From assembly GCA_009777245.1 (NCBI GenBank), contig WRMF01000001.1, positions 112,270 to 176,269 of the forward strand: a stretch of DNA of 64,000 nucleotides, read 5' to 3'. Below the pieces are notes generated by a model. It had not been told where the DNA came from, ran no database searches, and saw nothing but the letters and a program-made list of their open reading frames with translations. The DNA comes from Betaproteobacteria bacterium (GTDB lineage Bacteria; Pseudomonadota; Gammaproteobacteria; Burkholderiales; Rhodocyclaceae). Of the stretch, positions 20,321 through 29,545 are shown piece after piece; position 1 is the first letter of the stretch; each line of letters opens with the position of its first letter. The translations under genes and the position numbers were made by a program.

Positions 20321-21075
20321 GGGACAGTTCTCCGATATTTATTCAGGTTGTCCTTAGCGGCAAGAAGGCGCACGCCTTCAAGCACCAGTTGCGGCACGAC
20401 CTGCACCGGCAAACTGGAGAGCATGGGCACAAGGAGCGGAGCGGCGCCGCCGGAAACAAGGCAGATTGAAGCGCCCTTATGGCGCCTGAAAGCGCGTTCG
20501 ATTGCGCCCGCCTGCGCTTCCAGACAGCCGTTGATAATGGCGTTTTCGGTATCCGTCGGAAACATGTTTATGTCTTCAAGCACGGGTTCCTCCGCGAACG
20601 GCGTCATGGGAAGATTCGCCGTGCCGTTTGCCAGCGCATCCCTCATCATGGCCAAGCCTGGCAAAATCATGCCTCCCGGAAAATTGCCGTCGCCGTCGAG
20701 CGCATCCAAAGTTGTCGCCGTGCCCAACATGACGACAAGGCAGGGGCGTTTTTCGACATGGCGCGCGCCAATCAGGGCGCACCAGCGATCAGCGCCCAAG
20801 GTTTCGGGTTTGGCGTATCCGTTCCTTATGCCCGGAAATTCAGTAGCGCCGGTAAAGCGGACTATCGGGATGCCGCCGATTGCCTTTGCCAGCGCGGCCT
20901 CGCGCACAGCGCCGATAACGCTCGCCATATAGGCATGGGAAAACTTCCAGCGCGAAAGCGTCTGATGCGCGTTGGCAAGTTCCGTCCATGCCAGTTTTCC
21001 TTGCGCCAGCCAGCCGGAATTGTCGGCAACGCCCCATTTCAGGCAACTGTTTCCCGCATCCAGACAAAGCTTCAC
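20317..21075 (-). CDS. coaX: Type III pantothenate kinase
   Basis: CoaX carries out the first step of coenzyme A synthesis, phosphorylating pantothenate. It has 252 residues. Motifs of the ASKHA fold are seen: LDAGNSCLKWG at the start, GADRWCALIGARHV in the middle and VMLGTATTLDALDGDGNFPG. Type III enzymes are not feedback-inhibited by CoA and need a monovalent cation. It overlaps birA and rseC by 4 bp each; birA-coaX is a common pair. Confidence 0.95.
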   Translation of the reverse strand: MKLCLDAGNSCLKWGVADNSGWLAQGKLAWTELANAHQTLSRWKFSHAYMASVIGAVREAALAKAIGGIPIVRFTGATEFPGIRNGYAKPETLGADRWCALIGARHVEKRPCLVVMLGTATTLDALDGDGNFPGGMILPGLAMMRDALANGTANLPMTPFAEEPVLEDINMFPTDTENAIINGCLEAQAGAIERAFRRHKGASICLVSGGAAPLLVPMLSSLPVQVVPQLVLEGVRLLAAKDNLNKYRRTVP

Positions 21076-21863
21076 GGCTCGCGCTCCTCCGGTTTAGGAC
21101 GCATACTCAAGTCTCCCGCGAAAAAACGGGAAAGTTTACCCGACATTTCCAGCAACAGCGCGCCTTCTGCATCCACTCCCCGACAAATGCCTCCGGCTTC
21201 GACATTACCGGCATTCTGAAGGATCACGGCGCAATTCTGGTAAGCATGACGCGCCTGCCATTCCTCGCGCAAGGCGGAAAATCCATGCTCTTCCAAAACG
21301 ACAAGAACTTGTCGCGCATCAACGAGAATCTCTGCCAACAGCCGGTTGCGAGACGGCATGGCGGGAAGGCAGTCAGCAAGCCCTGCGGCAGCAAAACCCT
21401 GCGGCGGAAAAAGATTAAGTCCGATGCCAATTACGACCGCAGTTTTATCAGCGCCGGAAGCCAGTTCTATCAGAATGCCCGCAAGTTTGCCGGACTCCGC
21501 TCCGGGCGGGGCAAAGATCAGATCGTTCGGCCATTTGAGCGATAAATGTTTTGCGCCAAGTCTTTCCAAGGCGCGAAGGAGAGCCAAGCCGATTGCCAAG
21601 CTCAAGCCGCCGATTCTGGACGGGGCAAACCGCCAGAGCAAGGAAAAGGTAAGGCTGCCTTCCGGCGTTGATTCCCAAGCCTTGCCCTGCCTGCCGCGCC
21701 CTGCCGTTTGCCGGTCGGCTACCAGGACAAAAGGCGCATCCTCTGCGGCGCGCGCCAGCAGACGGGCATTGGTGGAATCACAGGTTTCCACGCTTTCGAT
21801 GAGAAAGGGGAAATCCGCATCCGGCCATGCTTCCCGCACAAGAGCAGGGTTAATCAAGGTCAT
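21072..21863 (-). CDS. birA: Biotin-[acetyl-CoA-carboxylase] ligase without DNA-binding domain
   Basis: BirA attaches biotin to the BCCP subunit of acetyl-CoA carboxylase. The 263 residues begin directly with the catalytic domain (SVETCDSTNARLL; adenylate loop ADRQTAGRGRQGKAWES; SLKWPNDLIF), followed by the C-terminal SH3-like part. The N-terminal helix-turn-helix of E. coli BirA is missing, so it should not act as the bio repressor. It overlaps coaX by 4 bp. Confidence 0.95.
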   Translation of the reverse strand: MTLINPALVREAWPDADFPFLIESVETCDSTNARLLARAAEDAPFVLVADRQTAGRGRQGKAWESTPEGSLTFSLLWRFAPSRIGGLSLAIGLALLRALERLGAKHLSLKWPNDLIFAPPGAESGKLAGILIELASGADKTAVVIGIGLNLFPPQGFAAAGLADCLPAMPSRNRLLAEILVDARQVLVVLEEHGFSALREEWQARHAYQNCAVILQNAGNVEAGGICRGVDAEGALLLEMSGKLSRFFAGDLSMRPKPEEREP

Positions 21864-21876
21864 GAAAGTGCCGCTA

Positions 21877-22359
21877 CTATCGGCGCAATGCGGAAAGTTC
21901 CTTGTTCAATGCCTCGATGTTGCGCTCGTGCCGCGAGACTTCATCTTGATAAGGTTGCAGGCGATCCAGCACTCTCTGATAATTTCTTTCATTGCCTTCG
22001 CGGACGCTCTCCTGCTTGGCAAGCGCCTGTTTTGCAGCTTCCAGACTCTGTTTCTCATTGGCGAGTTCCTGGGAGAGGATAGCGCGACGGCTCTCATCCC
22101 GCGACCTTTGCGCGTCCTGGCTCACTCTGGGAAAACCGGCGGGCGTGGCTGCCGCGCCTGGCTGCCGATCAGTCACCCTTGCCGAACCGGTAGGCGTGAC
22201 GGCGGGTTCGACTTGCAGGCGTTGGCAATTTTTGCTATTTGACGCAACATTGGTGTAAGTAACGTGATCATTGGCATCTACGCAACGGAAGACCTGCCCC
22301 CAGGCAGGCGTAGCGGCGCAAAAAACCGCCAGCCAAAAGTAAAAATACGGGGTACGCAT
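21877..22359 (-). CDS. DUF4124-domain protein with coiled coil, secreted
   Basis: The ATG at 22359 (MRTPYFYFWLAVFCAATPAWG) gives a signal peptide; the ATG six bases upstream is too close to GGAG. After the signal comes QVFRCVDANDHVTYTNVASN, typical of the DUF4124 domain common in beta- and gammaproteobacterial periplasmic proteins. A Pro/Ala linker and a long charged coiled coil from about residue 90 to the end follow. The 160-residue protein has no known function. It begins the operon that continues with birA 13 bp on. Confidence 0.82.
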   Translation of the reverse strand: MRTPYFYFWLAVFCAATPAWGQVFRCVDANDHVTYTNVASNSKNCQRLQVEPAVTPTGSARVTDRQPGAAATPAGFPRVSQDAQRSRDESRRAILSQELANEKQSLEAAKQALAKQESVREGNERNYQRVLDRLQPYQDEVSRHERNIEALNKELSALRR

Positions 22360-22504
22360 GACCATAACTCCGGGAAAGGGCTTTTAAGTCTAGCAACATT
22401 GGCAAGGGGAAGGAAGAACGCAACAACGATTTGCGTCAATTTCGGATATAAAAACAACAAATTGACCACAATAGTGTCCCAGTTTGAGCCTATGCGCGCT
22501 CTCC

Positions 22505-22905
22505 CTATTCTGGTCGCCATCCTACCGCGCTCGCTATGCGGATTTTTTGAAGCGTGATTTTCCGCGAGTGCCGCTTACGTCTGATCGCAAGCTGTTCAAG
22601 CGACTGGTCAAGGTCGGACACGGATTGATGTCGCTGCATATGATGAAATCCACCTTGCGAAGCATTGCGGCATTTCCGGTCATTGGCTCCAATGAAGCGC
22701 ATAAGGTGAAAGGTGAAGTACGAGCCGCCGCTATCCAAGAGCCAAAAGGGACGGGTCTGGATCAACGGAGCGCAGGGGCAGACAATTGACTTTTGATGAT
22801 TTGGAGCACTACCAGAAGGTGATCGCCGCGCTTGCCCGCACGCTGGAACTTCAGTCCGAGCTGGATCGAGCCATAGACGATGCTGGCGGCTGGCCGCTAA
22901 ATTGA
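22505..22905 (+). pseudogene. Decayed C-terminal fragment of a type ISP restriction-modification enzyme
   Basis: Three consecutive reading frames rebuild the C-terminus of a type ISP (single-chain, LlaGI-like) enzyme. The first is SPSYRARYADFLKRDFPRVP up to about 22710; the second is VKYEPPLSKSQKGRVWING; the third is LTFDDLEHYQKVIAALART up to AGGWPLN and a stop at 22903-22905. At least two frameshifts separate them, and everything N-terminal (nuclease, helicase, methylase) is gone. It lies just upstream of the present restriction island, so it is probably the scar of an earlier system. Family assignment is from memory of conserved C-terminal motifs. Confidence 0.75.
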
Positions 22906-23132
22906 TGCCGGATACTGATTTCGCGCAACTCCCGCATGGCGGGCAAGCAAGGCTTGCGGCGAATCCATAAGGCATTATGAAACAAACTGTCTTCTTGGAT
23001 TGTGGAGCAGAAGCCACGCATGGGCAAGCAACCACACATCGCGCACCATCCTCGCCAATTTTGGAACATACGGCACTCCAGTTCAGACTATAATGAGTGG
23101 TTTATGAGAGAAATTTCATTGGTCTCGTCTTC
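22906..23132. other. Spacer before the methyltransferase
   Basis: No gene is visible. TATAAT at 23089-23094 could be a -10 element, but no well-placed -35 is present. A GTG at 23097 is in frame with the methyltransferase and would add 12 residues. Confidence 0.4.
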
Positions 23133-24827
23133 ATGTCGCTTCCTCCATCAAATGCAATTGTCGAAAAACACATGAAGATCATGCCGATTCCCGTAATTGA
23201 CCTTTTCGCTGGCTCTGGTGGGTTGGGAGAAGGGTTTGCTTCTCTGAAAATGAAAGATCGTCGGCGACAAGCGTTTTTCAAGATCGTGCTTTCCATTGAG
23301 AAGGATCCTGTCGCACACAGGACACTGACCTTGCGGTCGGTGTTCCGGCGTCTCCTTGGAACCAAGAGTGTGAAGCACTACTACCGCTATATACAGGGCA
23401 AGATCGATGAAACAACTTTCCGAAGCATTCCCGCCGTAGCCAAGGCTTTTGAGCTTGCCGCGACCGAGGCACAATGCTTGGAACTAGGGAAGTCGACTGA
23501 AACTGAAGTTGACGACAAAATCCGTACTGTGCTGAAAGGGCAGGCAACTTGGGTACTGATTGGAGGGCCGCCTTGTCAGGCATATTCATTGGCTGGTCGT
23601 TCCAGACGAGCCAAAGACAAGACTTTTAATGAAGATGAAAGGCACATGCTTTATACGGAATACCTGCGGATCATACGTGCGCATAAGCCTGCTATCTTTG
23701 TGATGGAAAATGTCAAGGGGCTGCTTTCTTCGAAACATTCCGGCAGCTCGATGTTCAAGAAGATTCTTGATGATCTTGCAATGCCAGATGAAGGCATTGA
23801 GTATGACATTAGATCTTTCACAAACAATGGTAATAGTGCTTCGTTGAAGCCTTCGGATTACATCGTCCATTCGGAGCGACATGGGATACCACAAAGCAGG
23901 CATCGAATGATTCTGCTCGGTGTCAGGAAAAACTTGAAAATGCCGCAACATCAACTGTTGACACCAATATCCTCATCTACCACTGTCGAGCAGACTATTG
24001 GTGACCTTCCACGAATACGCAGCCGATTGTCGCGACAAGACTCGCTGGATGCTTGGCGAAAGGCTGTCCAAGACACACCCTCTTACCTTGCAGGCTGGAA
24101 TTCAGAGATTGCGCCCGGCATGACTGAACAGATGTACGCTGCTCTTGCCAATCAGGCAGAAAATGACATGGCAGGAGCATCCTTCATTCCTGTTGATTGC
24201 ATCAGACCGAAAAAAACTACTGAACTTCAACGGTGGCTTCACGACAAAAAGATGGGGGGGGTTTGCCAACACGAAGCACGCGCACATATGCCTTCCGACT
24301 TGGCTCGTTATTTTTTCTCCTCCAGCTATGCACAGATGATGGGCTGTTCGCCTTGTCTGGAAGTCTTCCCGCCTAAACTGCTTCCTGACCATGTGAATGT
24401 GCAGGGGACATCTGACCTCAAGACAATTCCGTTCAGTGACAGATTCCGCGTACAACGCAACAATGAACCGGCCACTACAGTTGTTGCACATATTGCCAAG
24501 GATGGTCATTACTACATTCATTACGACCCGTCCCAGTGCAGGAGCCTTACAGTCAGGGAGGCAGCACGGCTTCAGACATTCCCTGATAACTATTTTTTCG
24601 TGGGTAATCGCACGGAGCAATACACACAGGTCGGCAATGCCGTACCCCCACTACTTGCGTATAAACTGGCCAAGATCGTGTGCAACCTCCTGAACAAAGT
24701 GGAGAGGAGTAGAGAGAAGCCGACGCGTACCGCTGTGCAGGAGATGCTGACACAAAAGGCACAGTGTAGCTTTCCAGAGCAAGTTCATGTCACGTTGTCC
24801 GACGTAGTGGAATTGCATATGACATGA
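23133..24827 (+). CDS. DNA (cytosine-5-)-methyltransferase of a restriction island
   Basis: This C5-cytosine methyltransferase of about 564 residues has all main motifs in order. They are motif I VIDLFAGSGGLGEGF (21-35), motif IV GGPPCQAYSLAGRSR with the catalytic cysteine (144-158), motif VI MENVKGL (191-197), motif VIII HGIPQSRHRMILLGVR, and motifs IX-X with LTVREAARLQTFPDNY and QVGNAVPPLLAYKLA. There is an unusually long variable part between VI and VIII and near residue 370, which may hold the target-recognition region. The ATG at 23133 is chosen by similarity; no clear ribosome site is seen. A G8 tract at 24254-24261 lies in the coding frame. The 3' end overlaps the convergent vsr by 43 bp. 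It probably protects host DNA from the neighbouring genes. Confidence 0.92.
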   Translation: MSLPPSNAIVEKHMKIMPIPVIDLFAGSGGLGEGFASLKMKDRRRQAFFKIVLSIEKDPVAHRTLTLRSVFRRLLGTKSVKHYYRYIQGKIDETTFRSIPAVAKAFELAATEAQCLELGKSTETEVDDKIRTVLKGQATWVLIGGPPCQAYSLAGRSRRAKDKTFNEDERHMLYTEYLRIIRAHKPAIFVMENVKGLLSSKHSGSSMFKKILDDLAMPDEGIEYDIRSFTNNGNSASLKPSDYIVHSERHGIPQSRHRMILLGVRKNLKMPQHQLLTPISSSTTVEQTIGDLPRIRSRLSRQDSLDAWRKAVQDTPSYLAGWNSEIAPGMTEQMYAALANQAENDMAGASFIPVDCIRPKKTTELQRWLHDKKMGGVCQHEARAHMPSDLARYFFSSSYAQMMGCSPCLEVFPPKLLPDHVNVQGTSDLKTIPFSDRFRVQRNNEPATTVVAHIAKDGHYYIHYDPSQCRSLTVREAARLQTFPDNYFFVGNRTEQYTQVGNAVPPLLAYKLAKIVCNLLNKVERSREKPTRTAVQEMLTQKAQCSFPEQVHVTLSDVVELHMT

Positions 24828-25258
24828 TCGAGATCAATAGCATCATCATTGCCATGCAACCACTTCTCCAGCATTTGTGCCGCATCCTTGAGAGAATGCT
24901 TCAGAGCACATTCCCAGACAACAGCTATACGCCAGCCGGCAGTACGGAGCAATTCTGTATGCCGTTGGTCGCGATCAACATTTTCCAGGAACTTTTGCAT
25001 CCAGAAATCTACATTGGTTCGGGGAATTGTTGTGTAGCGGCAGTTTTCATGCCGATGCCAGAAACAACCGTGGATGAATACCACTGCCCTGAATTTTGGG
25101 AACACAAGATCAGGCGAACCAGGCAGAGTTCTCACATGAAGTCGATAGCGAAATCCCTTGGCAAAAAGAAGAGCGCGAAGCGTTCGCTCAGGCTTGGTAT
25201 TCTTTCCTCGAATGCCCGACATCATGCGACTGCGTTGTGGGGAAGTTGGAACGCGCAT
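24785..25258 (-). CDS. vsr: Very short patch repair (Vsr) endonuclease
   Basis: Vsr nicks DNA at T:G mismatches formed when 5-methylcytosine deaminates, and is the usual partner of a C5 methyltransferase. The 157 residues show PQRSRMMSGIRGKNTKPERT, the catalytic region LPGSPDLVFPKFRAVVFIHG and CFWHRHENC with the zinc ligands. It is transcribed against the methyltransferase with overlapping 3' ends, and divergently from the ATPase operon. In the MORC/MutL-like restriction operons Vsr-type nucleases recur, so it could also take part in defence. Confidence 0.92.
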   Translation of the reverse strand: MRVPTSPQRSRMMSGIRGKNTKPERTLRALLFAKGFRYRLHVRTLPGSPDLVFPKFRAVVFIHGCFWHRHENCRYTTIPRTNVDFWMQKFLENVDRDQRHTELLRTAGWRIAVVWECALKHSLKDAAQMLEKWLHGNDDAIDLDHVICNSTTSDNVT

Positions 25259-25391
25259 GGAGAGAATCTTTTTCGTCAGGATGGTTGGCGGGAGTACTTG
25301 CTTCTTGCGCCAAGCGACAAGAGCAGCATTCGTAGTGACAAAGGAGAGTTTACCATGTACTTGACTGGCAGAAGGATACAGGGAGAGATTG

Positions 25392-26870
25392 ATGGCGCGT
25401 ACTCTTAGTCATCCGCCAAGCGCGGCTTGCCTTTCGGCATCACTGCGCGACCTTGGGTATTCGCTCGAAACCGCGCTTGCCGATTTGGTCGACAACAGCA
25501 TTTCTGCTGGTGCAGGCAACGTAGAGATACTCTGCGATGTGTCTACTGAACGTCCAATAGTAGTCGTTCTTGACGACGGTTGTGGGATGTCGGAAGACGA
25601 ATTGCTTGCTGCAATGCGTCACGGAACGAACAGTCCCCGGCATGATCGCGCGCCACAGGATCTCGGACGCTTCGGGCTTGGTCTGAAAACGGCATCGCTT
25701 TCCCAGTGCCGTTCCCTGACCGTCTTGAGCGCAAGGAACGGAACAATCTGTGGAGCGGAATGGAATCTGGATCGCATTGATATCGCCGATGATTGGATTC
25801 TGTCCATGCTGGATGATGAAGACATTCAAATTCTGCCTCACGCCAAGCGGCTCGGCAATCGCGGTACTGCCGTCATATGGCAAGGACTGGACCGATTGGT
25901 GGAAAACGAAATCGGAAATCGGCGAAACGAAATCGTGGATGAAAAGCTGGAAGTCGTTAGGAGACATTTGTCGCTTGTCTTTCACCGGTTTTTGGCAGGC
26001 GAGATCAAAGGTCATTCAAGAATTTCCATCAAGGTCAACGGGCATGAGATCAAGCCGTTCGACCCTTTCTGCAAGAAGCATCCAGCCACTCAGATTCTTC
26101 AGGAGGAAATCGTCCGCATCGGCGATGCCGAGGTTCGCCTGCAACCCTATATCTTGCCTCATCATAGCCGCCTGTCGGCATCCGAGTACGACTTATATCA
26201 GGATCGTAGTGATTTCATATCCTATCAGGGAGGGTACGTCTATCGCAATGGTCGCCTGATGGCTTGGGGAGATTGGTTCAGGCTTGTTCCCAAGGGTGAG
26301 GCCACCAAGCTGGCGAGAGTGCAAATCGATTTTCCCAGCAATCTTGATGAGGCGTGGATCATCGACATCAAGAAATCGCGAGCATGTCCTCCACATGCCG
26401 TTCGGGAACGTCTGCGCCAGATCATTCGTCACATTACCGACCGTAGCATAACAGTACATCGTGGACGCGGGCAGAGACTGTTTCAGGAAACCAAAGCACC
26501 ATGCTGGGAGCGTTATGCCGATCATGGTGGCATCAGGTATGCAATCAACGAGCAGCACCCGCTCATTTTGTCACTATGCGAAAGACTGGCGCCTGATAGT
26601 ATAGAGTTATTACGTGTTATACTTGAATCATTTTCTGCCTCCCTGCCAGTGGAGATGATCTATTCGGATTATTCGACCAATCCGCGCAAGATCAACCAAG
26701 TAGTCGTTGATGAAGGTCAGACTCTGGAGCGTTTGAAAAATCTCAAACAAGTGCTCTATGGCGATGGGTCTGGTGATCCAAATGCCTTTCTCGAAATTGT
26801 AAACTCAACACGCCTTTTCAATGACCAGATCGATTTGGTCAACAAATTCATTGAGGAAACCTTTGTATGA
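25392..26870 (+). CDS. GHKL (MutL/MORC-like) ATPase of the restriction island
   Basis: The 492-residue protein begins with a GHKL ATPase domain. Its N box is ETALADLVDNSISAGAGNVE (residues 26-45, with the magnesium-binding Asn35), its G1 box DDGCGM (61-66) and its G2 box GRFGLGLKTASL (92-103). The order and style match MutL, Hsp90 and especially bacterial MORC-like proteins. The C-terminal half is not recognised. GGAG lies a few bases before the ATG at 25392. It is the first gene of a four-gene operon and its stop overlaps the next start by 4 bp. It presumably acts as an ATP-driven clamp coordinating the nuclease and helicase-like partners; this is inference from the family. Confidence 0.88.
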   Translation: MARTLSHPPSAACLSASLRDLGYSLETALADLVDNSISAGAGNVEILCDVSTERPIVVVLDDGCGMSEDELLAAMRHGTNSPRHDRAPQDLGRFGLGLKTASLSQCRSLTVLSARNGTICGAEWNLDRIDIADDWILSMLDDEDIQILPHAKRLGNRGTAVIWQGLDRLVENEIGNRRNEIVDEKLEVVRRHLSLVFHRFLAGEIKGHSRISIKVNGHEIKPFDPFCKKHPATQILQEEIVRIGDAEVRLQPYILPHHSRLSASEYDLYQDRSDFISYQGGYVYRNGRLMAWGDWFRLVPKGEATKLARVQIDFPSNLDEAWIIDIKKSRACPPHAVRERLRQIIRHITDRSITVHRGRGQRLFQETKAPCWERYADHGGIRYAINEQHPLILSLCERLAPDSIELLRVILESFSASLPVEMIYSDYSTNPRKINQVVVDEGQTLERLKNLKQVLYGDGSGDPNAFLEIVNSTRLFNDQIDLVNKFIEETFV

Positions 26871-29545
26871 CGACAGAACAGCATATCGCCAACGCGCTCA
26901 TTTCGGTACTGGCCGACATGCCCGAGGCGCCAACACGCGAACAGGTAGAGGAAAAGGCACGACAATTGGCCGAGGTGGTCTTTGGTTACACAGGAGACCT
27001 TCGCAACATTGTTACAGAAGCAATGATTTCTACCGATACACGCATGGGAGAAGGTGTTTCGCTGGTGGATGTCACTGCAAGGCATGACGACCAATGGGTT
27101 TACAAACGCAATGACATTACATGGATCTATGCGGAAGCCTACAGAAAATTCCTTCTCTCCGAGGGCTGGTCACCGCGAATGATTCAATCGCTGAGCGACG
27201 TGACTGCCCGGATTCTCGTCCACCTGCAAGACCCCTTGAGCGAGGGTACTACCTGGAACCGTCGTGGCCTTGTCATCGGCCACGTACAGTCTGGCAAGAC
27301 GGCCAATTACACCGGTCTGATCGCACGCGCTGCCGACGCCGGATACAAGTTCATCATCGTCATTGCCGGCATTCACAACAACTTGCGCAAACAGACACAG
27401 CAACGCATTGACGAAGCCTTCATCGGTCGATCAAGCAATCCCGATGATCGTCGCAGCAATATTGGTGTCAGCCTCCGCACCAAGGATTATCCATACCCAG
27501 CAACGCTTACCAACATCAACGAGGACTTCAACAAGCACACGGCAGCCAAGAGCGGCTGGAGAATCAACGACTTCAGCAAGCCAATCATTCTGGTTATCAA
27601 GAAAAATGTCAGAACACTGGACGCGCTTCACCAATGGCTGAAGGAACTGAACACAAAAGGCGGTGACGGTCGAATTTCAGATGTACCAATGTTACTGATC
27701 GACGATGAGGCTGACAATGCGTCTATCAACACAAACAAGGACGACTTGGATCCGACACGCACCAATGCAATGGTTCGCCGCATCTTGGGACTGTTCGCAA
27801 AAGCGTGCTATATCGGCTATACGGCAACGCCGTTTGCCAATATCTTCATAAATCCGGATGCCTATGATGATGAAGTGCGCGAGGAGTTGTTCCCGCGTGA
27901 TTTCATCTACTGTCTGGATGCTCCAAATACGTATTTCGGTGCCAAAAAGGTGTTCCTTGACAGGGATATTGATCAAGACGAGGAGGGCGATCCATATGTC
28001 AGGCCGATCAATGATTGTGAGAATTTTATCCCATATGCGCACAAACGCGATGATTCTGTCCACGAATTGCCGCCCAGCCTCTATCGCGCTCTTGATGAAT
28101 TCATCGTCGCACGTGCGATCCGCAACTTGCGCGGACAAGCACAAAAGCATTGTTCAATGATGATAAATGTATCGCGTTTTGTTCCGGTTCAAAGGGCTGT
28201 ACGTGACCTCCTGAGTTTAAGGTCTGAAAGGATCAGGGATGCGGTACGAGCCAATTATGCGATGCCGGACGAAGTTTCCTCGCAGAATGTGTACTTGCAG
28301 GATCTGAAGCGCGCCTTCGATGCCGAATATGCCAATACAGAATTCACATGGACAGAAGTGAAGGGGGCGCTCAATGTGGTCTTCGATCATATGTTCCTCT
28401 ATGTCATCAACAGCAAGAGCGATGATGTGCTCGACTACGCCCGCTATGAAAAGGATGGCACAGGTCTGACAGCAATTGCAATCGGCGGACTGAGTCTTTC
28501 ACGCGGCCTGACCATCGAAGGACTAACGGTCAGTTACATGTATCGCAACACAAGAATGTATGACACATTGATGCAAATGGGACGTTGGTTTGGTTATCGC
28601 CCGGGATTCGAGGATCTTTGTCGCATTCATCTTCCTCATGATTCGATCAATTGGTATTCGCACATCGCCCAAGCTGCTGATGAACTTGTGCTGCAAGTCA
28701 AGCGGATGAGGCGTGATGGGCTAAGTCCGCGTCAGTTTGGCCTCTACGTCATGGCCCACCCTGACAATCTTCTGATTACCGCCACAAACAAAATGCGAGG
28801 CGGCCAGAGAGTGAGTCTCCGCCAAAACTTTAGTGGACGCATGCTGGAAAGCTATATTGTCTCAACGGATCAGGATGTAAACGCCAGCAATTTTGCCCTG
28901 ATAGAGAAGTACTGGCGCGACGGCTTCGGTGGCCTTGAACCCGCAGATTCCGGCAAGGGAATCGTCTTTTGCGATGTTCCTGTCGAAAGGATAGAAGAGT
29001 TCCTGAATGATTTCCGGGCGCACAACCAGTTTGCTGATCGAAAGGCCGATATCATTGCCTACCTGCGAGCGATGTCTGAACAATACAAAGTTGGCGATGT
29101 GCTCCTCATCTCACCGCATGGAGGCAACAAAAAACCATACAAGCCAAACGATCAGTCTCGAGCAGGAACCAACATTCAAGGTTCCGCGTGGCGATTGAAC
29201 AAGGATCGTGTGGCTTCGCGCGGCGATGAAAAACTGGGGCTGTCAGCAGAACAACATGCCGCTGCAGAAGCCTTGGCCGCGTCAGAAAAGAACCCCGTTG
29301 CACCATCGGATACGCACTACCGCGAGATTCGCAATAAACCGCTTCTGATGATTCACAGTCTTTCACCTCATGGGAATCCTTGTGCCAATGGATCGATAGC
29401 TGCATTTGGAGTCAGTTTTCCTTCTGGTCATTACGACAAGGAAATTGAAGTTGTTGCGAATCATGTATGGATCCAACAGATGCTGGGTTATGCCGATAAC
29501 CCAGATGAAGAGGATGACTACGATGACTATCTCTCCGTGGGATAA
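26867..29545 (+). CDS. Z1-domain superfamily II helicase-like protein
   Basis: This 892-residue protein has a Walker A motif VIGHVQSGKTANYTG (around 138-145), a Walker B LLIDDEADNAS (279-283 being DDEAD), motif III-like YIGYTATPFANIF (about 316-328), and late motifs SLSRGLTIEGL and MQMGRWFGYRPGFEDLCRI (about 543-585). These together identify the Z1 domain, described in restriction operons with a MutL/MORC-like ATPase. It overlaps the ATPase gene by 4 bp and the next gene by 23 bp. The likely role is ATP-driven DNA movement or remodelling within the complex. Activity is not shown by sequence. Confidence 0.9.
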   Translation: MTTEQHIANALISVLADMPEAPTREQVEEKARQLAEVVFGYTGDLRNIVTEAMISTDTRMGEGVSLVDVTARHDDQWVYKRNDITWIYAEAYRKFLLSEGWSPRMIQSLSDVTARILVHLQDPLSEGTTWNRRGLVIGHVQSGKTANYTGLIARAADAGYKFIIVIAGIHNNLRKQTQQRIDEAFIGRSSNPDDRRSNIGVSLRTKDYPYPATLTNINEDFNKHTAAKSGWRINDFSKPIILVIKKNVRTLDALHQWLKELNTKGGDGRISDVPMLLIDDEADNASINTNKDDLDPTRTNAMVRRILGLFAKACYIGYTATPFANIFINPDAYDDEVREELFPRDFIYCLDAPNTYFGAKKVFLDRDIDQDEEGDPYVRPINDCENFIPYAHKRDDSVHELPPSLYRALDEFIVARAIRNLRGQAQKHCSMMINVSRFVPVQRAVRDLLSLRSERIRDAVRANYAMPDEVSSQNVYLQDLKRAFDAEYANTEFTWTEVKGALNVVFDHMFLYVINSKSDDVLDYARYEKDGTGLTAIAIGGLSLSRGLTIEGLTVSYMYRNTRMYDTLMQMGRWFGYRPGFEDLCRIHLPHDSINWYSHIAQAADELVLQVKRMRRDGLSPRQFGLYVMAHPDNLLITATNKMRGGQRVSLRQNFSGRMLESYIVSTDQDVNASNFALIEKYWRDGFGGLEPADSGKGIVFCDVPVERIEEFLNDFRAHNQFADRKADIIAYLRAMSEQYKVGDVLLISPHGGNKKPYKPNDQSRAGTNIQGSAWRLNKDRVASRGDEKLGLSAEQHAAAEALAASEKNPVAPSDTHYREIRNKPLLMIHSLSPHGNPCANGSIAAFGVSFPSGHYDKEIEVVANHVWIQQMLGYADNPDEEDDYDDYLSVG

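Noticed and set aside
23097..23132. GTG at 23097 as the methyltransferase start
   Set aside because: It would add 12 residues without family similarity and overlaps a TATAAT; the ATG at 23133 is preferred, though no good ribosome site supports either.
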